Shown here: positions 57,971 through 64,000 of the stretch, piece after piece | How positions within the stretch are numbered: position 1 is the first letter of the stretch | Layout of the letters: every line of letters begins with the position of its first letter | NCBI RefSeq assembly: GCF_006717095.1 | Contig: NZ_VFQE01000001.1 | Coordinates: 2,356,001-2,420,000, forward strand | Direction: 5' to 3' | DNA length: 64,000 nt | Source of the DNA: Blastococcus colisei | GTDB taxonomy: Bacteria; Actinomycetota; Actinomycetes; Mycobacteriales; Geodermatophilaceae | Notes under the pieces: generated by a model | Database searches by the model: none | Told to the model about the DNA's origin: nothing | Seen by the model: the letters and a program-made list of their open reading frames with translations, nothing else | Made by a program: the position numbers and the translations under genes

Positions 57971-58292
57971 TCCACCGCGTGACCTCGAGAGCCTGCCCAC
58001 CGAGATCGCCGACCTCTACGAGCGGTTCGTCGGCTCGATGCGCGCGGGCGACCTGCAGGCCGCGTCCCGGCTCGCACCGTCGATCTCCCTGACGGCGGGG
58101 GAGGCCGGTCAGGAGACGGGGCCGCTGCACCCGCAGGCCTTCCAGACCGACGAGGCGCACCACCGCCTGCTCGCCTGGTACCCGCGCGCCGAGGGGCGGG
58201 TGCTCCTGCGCTCGGGTGCCGGCTGGTTCGTCGTCGCGCCGGGTGGGGACGGGTACGAGATCGTCGACGCCGGGCTCAAACCGATCGACTGA
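57963..58292 (+). CDS. Small protein after the cargo gene, possibly NTF2-fold immunity
   Basis: 109 residues; the ATG at 57963 lies inside the cargo gene (8-base overlap), so translation is coupled. The sequence (ADLYERFVGSMRAGDLQAASRLAP, then a beta-rich W-F-V-V-A-P and G-Y-E-I-V-D-A-G) resembles NTF2-like folds, which include known immunity proteins. Coupling to a putative peptidase effector supports an immunity or chaperone role, but that is an inference. No signal peptide or membrane segment is present. Confidence 0.6.
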   Translation: MSDPPRDLESLPTEIADLYERFVGSMRAGDLQAASRLAPSISLTAGEAGQETGPLHPQAFQTDEAHHRLLAWYPRAEGRVLLRSGAGWFVVAPGGDGYEIVDAGLKPID

Positions 58293-58706
58293 CCGACGCG
58301 CCGGTGACCGGGACGGACGACGCGCTTACGCCGTCGCCACGATCGTGCACGCCATGGGCACGTCTGTCAGACGTTCCCCGAGCCTTGCTCCCAGGGACTG
58401 GGCGACAGCCGGAGGCAGCACGGCTGGAGGAACGTCCACGCCGGGACCGACGCTCCCACGGGTAGAAGCTCCTCCGGCTGCGTCACCGCCGCGTCACCTC
58501 GTCACGCCATGCGCGCCGCCGAACGCGTACGTCCGGTGACGTCGTCGTGACGGACATGCCGAACACTGGCGCCGAGACCCACGAGCAGCTGAATGGCCCC
58601 ATGATCCGACGGCAGAACCCGGGCATGGTCGAGAGCCACGCAGCCCGACCGGCTGTTTCGCGCGTCTCGCCGGATCGTCGCTCAGGCGACACGCTGATAG
58701 CAGGGA
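58293..58706. other. 414-base gap before the second DUF4157 gene
   Basis: No supported gene. Several overlapping short ORFs have no motif and no clear ribosome site. The gap probably contains a promoter for the following gene. No obvious terminator was found after 58292. Confidence 0.4.
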
Positions 58707-59948
58707 ATGGTGCCGAGCATGGCTGGGTGTGCGTTCGATGCCACGGTGGACCGACGACCTGGATCGGTCGCAACTCATCGGCGGCCGCCGCTCCCATCCG
58801 GGACAGCAGGAGCGCCGGCGCAGCACCATCGAGCGCTGGATCCCGACAGTCGTCGCCGCCTGGAGCCGATCTTCGGACATGACTTCAGCCGAGTTCGTAT
58901 CCATACGGAGCGCGATGCCGATCGGGCCGCCGCCGCCATCGACGCGCAAGCCTTCACCGTCGGGAACCACATCTTCTTCGCCGCCGGCAGCTATGCGCCC
59001 CACTCCGTCGCCGGGATGCGGCTGCTGGCGCACGAGCTGGCCCACACTCTCCAGCAACGGCACCACGGGTCCGGGCAGGAACTCCTCCTCGATGATCGCG
59101 GCGACGCCGCGGCGGAGCGGGCGGCGACGGCGGCCGCGCGGGGACAGCACGTGGACGACGTGGGCACTGGCGTCGAAGCAGCGATCCAGCGTCAGCGGCC
59201 GTATCGCGCACCGGGCATCGACATCCGCTTCCCGGCAGCTGAGGAGGCGGTTCGTCAGGTGGCAGGGTTGGAACCCGGCGGCCGGCCTCTGACCGCGGCC
59301 GAGAGAAGGCTCGTCGAGCCGGTGTTCGGCAGGTCCGTGGACCTGGACCGGGTACGCATCGTCGAGACCGCGATATCCCCGGGGACCACCGTCGGCAACA
59401 TCATCCGCATCGAGCCCGGCTTCGACATCCGGTCCCCCTGGGACGCCGAGGTACTGATTCACGAGATGGCCCATGTCTGGCAGTACCAGCATGGTGGGAC
59501 GGGCTACATCTCTGTCGCACTGAGAACACAGATCTCGGCGTCGATACGCACGGGCAGCCGGAACGAGGCGTACGACTACGTTCCCGACCGGTCCAAGAGC
59601 TTCTTCGACTTCACACCGGAGCAGCAGGGGCTGATCGTCCAGAACTTCTTCGCGATGCGCCGGGACCAGAGTGCACCAGCGCACCAGGTCCGGTTCCGCG
59701 GCAACCACATGGACGGCCGCGGCAACTTCCTGACGCTGGATCGTGCCCGCCGCACGGCCGAGATCAGCGCCGAACTACCCGTCCATGAGTCGTACATCGG
59801 CCAGTTGCGCGCGTCGGTCCCGATGGCGGAGTGGGACATCCTCAGGCAGCCGTCGGAGTTCATGCACACGCCCGGGGGGAGGCTGGGAGCGGTTCCGGCC
59901 GAGCAAGAACCCGTCCCGCTCCGTCCCTTGCTCCGGATCGACTTCTAG
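58707..59948 (+). CDS. Second DUF4157 (eCIS core) protein with additional HEMAH zincin-like domain
   Basis: 413 residues if ATG 58707 is the start; ATG 58719 is close. DUF4157 core: RRLEPIFGHDFSRVRIHTERDADRAA near 50, then H-E-L-A-H at 109-113. A second domain has H-E-M-A-H-V-W-Q-Y-Q at 252-261, followed by AYDYVPDRSKSFFDFTPEQQGLIVQNFF, typical of zincin-like domains accompanying eCIS cores. Both motifs are intact, so two zinc sites are possible. The C-terminal 100 residues are unlike known toxins. Position after the eCIS operon suggests a second cargo. It ends in UAG. Confidence 0.75.
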   Translation: MVPSMAGCAFDATVDRRPGSVATHRRPPLPSGTAGAPAQHHRALDPDSRRRLEPIFGHDFSRVRIHTERDADRAAAAIDAQAFTVGNHIFFAAGSYAPHSVAGMRLLAHELAHTLQQRHHGSGQELLLDDRGDAAAERAATAAARGQHVDDVGTGVEAAIQRQRPYRAPGIDIRFPAAEEAVRQVAGLEPGGRPLTAAERRLVEPVFGRSVDLDRVRIVETAISPGTTVGNIIRIEPGFDIRSPWDAEVLIHEMAHVWQYQHGGTGYISVALRTQISASIRTGSRNEAYDYVPDRSKSFFDFTPEQQGLIVQNFFAMRRDQSAPAHQVRFRGNHMDGRGNFLTLDRARRTAEISAELPVHESYIGQLRASVPMAEWDILRQPSEFMHTPGGRLGAVPAEQEPVPLRPLLRIDF

Positions 59949-60219
59949 AGCATTCGCCATGCCGAGTCGTCGCGCTCTCGACGTAGGGGCGGACTGGAAC
60001 GGCGCGACGTAGGGGATTGTCGCGACGGTCACGGTGGTCGCTACTCGGTCCCTTCGCCGTCTCTGTGGTCCGGGTGTCCCTGCCGGTCGGACCGAACGAC
60101 GTGCGGGTGAGCGTCTGGGGCACGCCATTCGCAGCACGGGGACGGTGAGTCACCCCGAGGCACCCGTCCGCACCTAGGGTGACGACGGATCCTCCGCCGC
60201 CCCCCGCAGGAGCCAGCCC

Positions 60220-60468
60220 GTGAACCTCGAACCGGCCGCGTACGAGTGCCCCGTCCACCACGTCGACCTCACGCCCTTCCTCGTCCAGCGGCTCGCCGAG
60301 GACGACGACAGCGACCTCGCGTTCGGTGACCGCGGCCGCATCCGGGGTCTCGTCGGACGCGATCGGGGATCCACCCGGTCCCCGTCCCGGCCGTTCCAGG
60401 TGGTGGTCACCTGTCCCGGGGGGAGCTCTCCGCACACCCAGGTCTGCGAAGGCTCCTACGTCCCGTGA
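60220..60468 (+). CDS. Hypothetical small Cys-containing protein
   Basis: 82 residues from GTG 60220 (GGAG upstream). There is a C-P-V-H-H motif near residue 10, CPGG near 65 and C-x-G-S-Y-V-P at the end; the Cys/His could bind zinc. The stop overlaps the GTG of the next gene (GTGA), which supports it as a real gene. No family recognised. Confidence 0.5.
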   Translation: MNLEPAAYECPVHHVDLTPFLVQRLAEDDDSDLAFGDRGRIRGLVGRDRGSTRSPSRPFQVVVTCPGGSSPHTQVCEGSYVP

Positions 60469-61259
60469 CCGACCCCGCCGCCCCCTCGGCCGCGGTCGAA
60501 CCCGACCCCCGGGTGCTGGCCTGGCGAGCTCTGGCGGACGACCTGACACCGGCGAAGTCCTTGGCCCGTATCGACGTCGCCACGTCTCGCGTGGTGACGA
60601 ATGTGACGGTGGTCGGCAGTCTGCTGACCGGGCTCGGGCTGCTGGCCGCGGGACAGCCGGCGACGGACGTCGCAGCGCGCCGTCTCGCCGTGGCCGGCGT
60701 CGTGGCCGCCGTCCTCGCGGTCGCCTGTGCCCTGACCGCGCAGACTGTGAGCATCCGGAGTGGGCTCAACACCAACAACCTGGTCATGGTGAAGGAGTGG
60801 TACCGCACCCAGTTCCGTCGCCGGGCCTATCCGGCCCGCGCGGCGACCGTGCTGCTGCTCGTCGCGGTGGTCCTCGCAGGCGGAGCCGCCGTCGTGGCGC
60901 TCACGGCGCCTGACGGGACACGGCTGTCGCTGGGGGTCAGCGCGATCCGTCTGGCGGGCTCCACCGCATCAGACGGCGCCACGGTCACCGCGGAGGTGGC
61001 TTTTCGTTCACCGGATCCCGATGCGGGCGCCACGGTCACTGTCACGGCCGATGGTGGTGGCGGCCCGGTGATGCTGGCCCATGCGGCCTTGACCCCGGCG
61101 GTCGAGGGCACGGCTTCGCGCACCCTCACGGTGAGCGGCGTCCCAGAGGGCGCCACCGTCGACGTCACCGCCGTCGGGGGAGGACGACAGTGCCGGGCGA
61201 CCTGGGAGACGTCCGACGACGACCGCCCCGTGGTGACGTGCGGACCGGCGGAGGGCTGA
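60465..61259 (+). CDS. Membrane protein with three helices and extracytoplasmic tail
   Basis: 264 residues from GTG 60465. Hydrophobic stretches lie at about 45-65, 72-92 and 124-148, and the C-terminal 100 residues are a soluble beta-rich region (ATVTAEVAFRSPD, TVTVTADGGGGP, RTLTVSGVPEGATVDVTAVGG) with two Cys (in GGGRQCRATWE and VVTCG), possibly disulfide-linked outside the membrane. No family recognised. It is coupled to the small upstream gene and converges with the WD40 gene. Confidence 0.7.
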   Translation: MTDPAAPSAAVEPDPRVLAWRALADDLTPAKSLARIDVATSRVVTNVTVVGSLLTGLGLLAAGQPATDVAARRLAVAGVVAAVLAVACALTAQTVSIRSGLNTNNLVMVKEWYRTQFRRRAYPARAATVLLLVAVVLAGGAAVVALTAPDGTRLSLGVSAIRLAGSTASDGATVTAEVAFRSPDPDAGATVTVTADGGGGPVMLAHAALTPAVEGTASRTLTVSGVPEGATVDVTAVGGGRQCRATWETSDDDRPVVTCGPAEG

Positions 61260-61278
61260 CCTGGGCGCCGAGCGCGTC

Positions 61279-64000
61279 TCACGCGGTGTGCCGAGTGGAA
61301 CCGGTTGCCATCGAGCCGTCCAGCGGAAAGAGGACGCAGACGAAGGTGCGCTGCCCCAGGTCCCACTCCGCCGAGGTGTCGGGACCAGCTGCCGTGACAA
61401 GGAATTCCAGGTCGTCGAGGTAGTCCATGCCGCGGTAGTCGCTGTACGCCGTGCCCTGGCACTCCTCGCGGATCCAACCCCAGACGTCGCGGGGGAACGG
61501 GGCATCGGGCCCGCCGGGGTGCGTCCGGATCGCGAACACCTCTGCTCCGTGGGGTTCGTCGCAGTCCACCGGGCGACCGAGGTCGGCACTGTGCGGGAAG
61601 CACTCCCCGACGGCCGGGATCTTCGGGTCGACCCGCTGGTCGGCGGCGAGCCGGTCGCCCGCCACAGACCGCAGGTCATCGCGGGGCAGGCATGTCTCAC
61701 ACCCGGCGATCCGCACCGTGGTGTCATCACTGGCGCTGAGGATGCCCGGCGTCTGGCCGCCGGTGAAGAGAACCGTGTTCACGGTGTCGGCATGGCGCGG
61801 TAGCCAGCCGATCCGCCGGCCGGTCTTCACTTCCCAGACGCCGATGAAACCGTCGTCGCCACCGGTGACCACCCAGTCCCCGGAGTCGTCGAACGCGGCG
61901 GACCAGAGTTCCCCGCGATGCCCTTCGAGGGTACGGACCGGCTCCCCGTCGGCGGTCCAGATCCGTGCGGTCCCGTCCGCCCCGGCCGTCACCAGGTGGG
62001 TGCCGTCCTGGCTGTAGGCGACGTCGAAGACATGGCCTGAGTGGCCGCCCAGCTGCCGCTGGAACACCCCGTCGCTGCTCCAGATCTCGAGCTCCCGGGT
62101 GCTCGACGTCGCGAAGGACGTGCCGTCCGGGCTGAAGGCGAAGGCCTGGAAGATGGAGTGGGTCATTCCTCCGTAGATCAGCGTCTGCACCTCGTCGCCG
62201 GCGCCCGCGACCCAGTTCCACGCGACGACGTCAGGATTGCCGGCGACCACGAGCCGTGACCCGTCACCGTCGAAGGTCACCTCCACGGCGATGTTCAGCA
62301 GCTGCCGTTGCGCCAGGAGTTCGCCGCTCCGCCAGTCCCACACCGACGCGGTGCCGTCGTGAGTGGCCGCGGCGACGTATCGGCCGGAGGGATCGACGTC
62401 GATCCCCTGGACCGAGGCACCTGGTCCGGTCAGGTCGGCGACCATCTGTCCGCTGGCTACGTCCCACACCCGGACATGGCCGTCCTCGCCACCCGCTACG
62501 ACCTGCTCTTCCCCCGGAAGACTCGCGACGTCCAGGATCCAGTCTCCCTGGCCGGCGGGCAGCACCCGCTGCTCGGGAAGCCGGAAGAGACGCACGGACT
62601 GTCCGCTGATCGTCGCCACCACGGCGCCCGTCGGGTCCAGTTCTGCCTGGATCCAGGAGCTGTCCTCGTGGCCGCGCAGGACGGCGATCTGCTGACCGCT
62701 GGGCGCATCCCAGACCCGGACCGTGCCGTCCGAGGAAGCGCTCACGATCCGTTGGCCGTCCCGGCCGGGCCGGACGCCCAGCACCCAGGACTGATGCCCC
62801 TCGAGCTCGTGCCGCAGGTCTCCGCTGCTGCTGTCGAAGACGCGTGGGGACTTGTCCCCGTACGCGACCACGTTCCCCGCCCCGTCGAAGGCGACGGAGG
62901 CCGCGCCGTGCTCCTGACCGTCCAGCACGAGTGGCTGGCCCGGATCCGGCCACCGCCAGACACGCACCGATCCGTCGCCGTACCCGACGGCGACGGCCCC
63001 GGAATCCTCCCGGAACGCGGCCTGCCAGGCGGAGGCCCCCGTACCCTCGAGGACGGCGACCTGCTGCCCCGTGCTGCCGTCCCAGACCCGAGCGGTGCCG
63101 TCCTGACCGGCGGTGAGGACGAACGCGCCATCCGCGCTGGTGGCGATGCTCTTGATGGCGGCCGCGTGACCGACGAGTGGATCAAGCGCGGGCCGGCCGC
63201 TCGACGGGTCGAGGATCTTCACTGCGTTCGTCGCGCTGTCGGCGACCAGGATCCGCGTCCCGTCCGGGGTGAACGAGGCCGGCCACCGGACCTCGGAGGT
63301 GGTCATGATCGGCTCGTCCGAGTCACCGTCGACCCTCCACGTGCTCAGCTGCCCGGAACCGGTGAGCGTCAGCACGAACTCCCCGTCCGGGCTGTAGCGG
63401 GCATCGAGGACGTTCTCGTTGTGCGGGAACAGCCGCAGCTGCTCACCCGTCTCGGCATCCCTGATGCGCGCCGTCCGGTCCCAGCTGGCCGTCAGGACCT
63501 GGTCGCCGACCGGGTTGAACTGCACGCTGTTCACCGTGTCGCCATGGGTGAGGACGGCCGCCGGAATCGTCTGGGCAAGGGCCTGCCGCAGGGCGTCCTC
63601 GGCTTCGTGGGTCGTCGCGTGGGACAACGCCCGCTCGGCGAGGCGCAGGGCACGTGCGGGATCGATCGTGACCTGCGCTGCGGCCTCGGCGGCCAGGGCT
63701 CGCGACGTCGCCTCCTCGGAGCGCTCCGCTGCCTCGTCCCTCGCCGTCTCCGCCGACCGCAGGGCCAAACCCGTTCCGACGAGCGCGACGGCGAGCGCGG
63801 CAGCCAGCCAGCGGAGCAGCACGGTGGTCCGGCGGCGTCGCCGTCGGTCTGCCTCCGCTCCGCCGGACGCCCGGAGAAAGCTCTGCTCCAGGTCACTGAC
63901 CTCGGCCGGGTGTTCGGCTGCCCAGCTCTTCGCCTCGCTCAGGACCTTCCCCGTGACCAGCAGGTCATGGGGGCGGTCCAGGGCGGCCCACTGCTGCGCC
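61279..64000 (-). CDS. WD40-repeat protein (STAND-NTPase type), C-terminal part with septum-formation-like tail
   Basis: The N-terminus is outside the window; the frame is open to 64000. About 907 residues are visible. The first visible part (QQWAALDRPHDLL, then KSWAAEHPAEVSDLEQSFLRAS) is the C-terminal helix typical of nSTAND1 NTPases. Next come a transmembrane helix (LLRWLAAALAVALVGTGLAL) and a long coiled stalk. Then at least twelve WD40-like repeats form beta-propellers, including GHxSxWVLGVRPGRDG and SASSDGTVRVWD. The last about 130 residues resemble septum-formation proteins: VGECFPHSADLGRPVDCDEPHGAEVFAI and YLDDLEFLVTAAGPDTSAEWDLGQRTFVCVL. STAND/WD40 proteins act as signalling or defence scaffolds; the target is unknown. 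It converges with the membrane-protein gene. Confidence 0.85.
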   Translation of the reverse strand, partial: AQQWAALDRPHDLLVTGKVLSEAKSWAAEHPAEVSDLEQSFLRASGGAEADRRRRRRTTVLLRWLAAALAVALVGTGLALRSAETARDEAAERSEEATSRALAAEAAAQVTIDPARALRLAERALSHATTHEAEDALRQALAQTIPAAVLTHGDTVNSVQFNPVGDQVLTASWDRTARIRDAETGEQLRLFPHNENVLDARYSPDGEFVLTLTGSGQLSTWRVDGDSDEPIMTTSEVRWPASFTPDGTRILVADSATNAVKILDPSSGRPALDPLVGHAAAIKSIATSADGAFVLTAGQDGTARVWDGSTGQQVAVLEGTGASAWQAAFREDSGAVAVGYGDGSVRVWRWPDPGQPLVLDGQEHGAASVAFDGAGNVVAYGDKSPRVFDSSSGDLRHELEGHQSWVLGVRPGRDGQRIVSASSDGTVRVWDAPSGQQIAVLRGHEDSSWIQAELDPTGAVVATISGQSVRLFRLPEQRVLPAGQGDWILDVASLPGEEQVVAGGEDGHVRVWDVASGQMVADLTGPGASVQGIDVDPSGRYVAAATHDGTASVWDWRSGELLAQRQLLNIAVEVTFDGDGSRLVVAGNPDVVAWNWVAGAGDEVQTLIYGGMTHSIFQAFAFSPDGTSFATSSTRELEIWSSDGVFQRQLGGHSGHVFDVAYSQDGTHLVTAGADGTARIWTADGEPVRTLEGHRGELWSAAFDDSGDWVVTGGDDGFIGVWEVKTGRRIGWLPRHADTVNTVLFTGGQTPGILSASDDTTVRIAGCETCLPRDDLRSVAGDRLAADQRVDPKIPAVGECFPHSADLGRPVDCDEPHGAEVFAIRTHPGGPDAPFPRDVWGWIREECQGTAYSDYRGMDYLDDLEFLVTAAGPDTSAEWDLGQRTFVCVLFPLDGSMATGSTRHTA

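Noticed and set aside
34473-58292. Interpreting the tail genes as a prophage.
   Set aside because: No capsid, portal, terminase, lysis or integrase genes; the presence of AAA+ ATPase, DUF4255 and DUF4157 genes is characteristic of eCIS.
34473-58292. Interpreting the locus as a type VI secretion system.
   Set aside because: No TssB/TssC pair, TssM, TssL, TssJ or ClpV; sheath is the phage single-protein type.
1-64000. tRNA genes, rRNA, CRISPR arrays and insertion sequences.
   Set aside because: None of the usual T-arm consensus, direct-repeat arrays or transposase motifs were seen on either strand by eye; a computational scan would be needed for certainty.

Overview
This is GC-rich actinobacterial DNA. 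Codons strongly prefer G or C in the third position, GTG starts are common, and many neighbouring genes overlap by 4 bases (ATGA or GTGA). Gene content and two in-frame UAG codons at catalytic cysteine/selenocysteine positions point to the Geodermatophilaceae (Geodermatophilus or Blastococcus type). That family is reported to have a tRNA-Sec reading UAG. No rRNA, tRNA, CRISPR array, IS element or integrase was seen.

Layout, 0-20 kb: mixed metabolic genes. The window opens inside a UGSC-family selenoprotein gene whose Sec codon appears to be UAG (255-257). Next come a DoxX-like membrane protein, an aromatic-ring FAD monooxygenase divergent from an IclR regulator, a patatin, and an acyltransferase. 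A minus-strand cluster follows: DUF427, Asp-nucleophile alpha/beta hydrolase, DehI-type dehalogenase, type II haloacid dehalogenase and SDR. This looks like a haloorganic-degradation unit. An OsmC-family peroxidase gene is interrupted by an in-frame UAG (10635-10637) exactly at the peroxidatic cysteine position, making it the second candidate UAG-programmed selenoprotein within 11 kb. A diguanylate cyclase, dienelactone hydrolase, TSUP exporter, phospholipase D-like protein, HpcH/HpaI aldolase and fumarylacetoacetase complete this part.

20-31 kb: a polyhydroxyalkanoate locus. It holds an acetoacetyl-CoA reductase-like SDR, an 1833-residue single-chain biotin-dependent carboxylase (BC-BCCP-central-CT, as in eukaryotic acetyl-CoA carboxylase), a ketoacyl synthase III-like enzyme with an extra N-terminal domain of about 280 residues, and a convergent PHA synthase. 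There is no beta-ketothiolase. The genes therefore suggest acetyl-CoA to malonyl-CoA to acetoacetyl-CoA to 3-hydroxybutyryl-CoA to PHB. A DyP-type peroxidase with a small partner gene follows.

33-60 kb: a complete-looking extracellular contractile injection system (eCIS, Afp/PVC-like). A SARP/BTAD regulator precedes a tightly packed plus-strand operon: coiled-coil protein, sheath, tube, gp26-like zinc protein, Pro-rich protein, DUF4255 protein, AAA+ ATPase, small protein, DUF4157 protein with a phospholipase C-like motif, tube-initiator, LysM-like protein, gpD-like hub, gpV-like spike, PAAR-like tip, gp25, two gpJ-like baseplate proteins, gpI-like protein, a membrane/zinc-peptidase cargo candidate and a small possible immunity protein. 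A second DUF4157 protein with two HExxH motifs follows. No capsid, terminase or integrase genes are present, so this is not a prophage. No long tape measure or obvious tail-fibre gene was found.

60-64 kb: a small ORF coupled to a membrane protein, then the C-terminal part of a minus-strand WD40-repeat protein (STAND-NTPase type) with a septum-formation-like tail, running off the window end.
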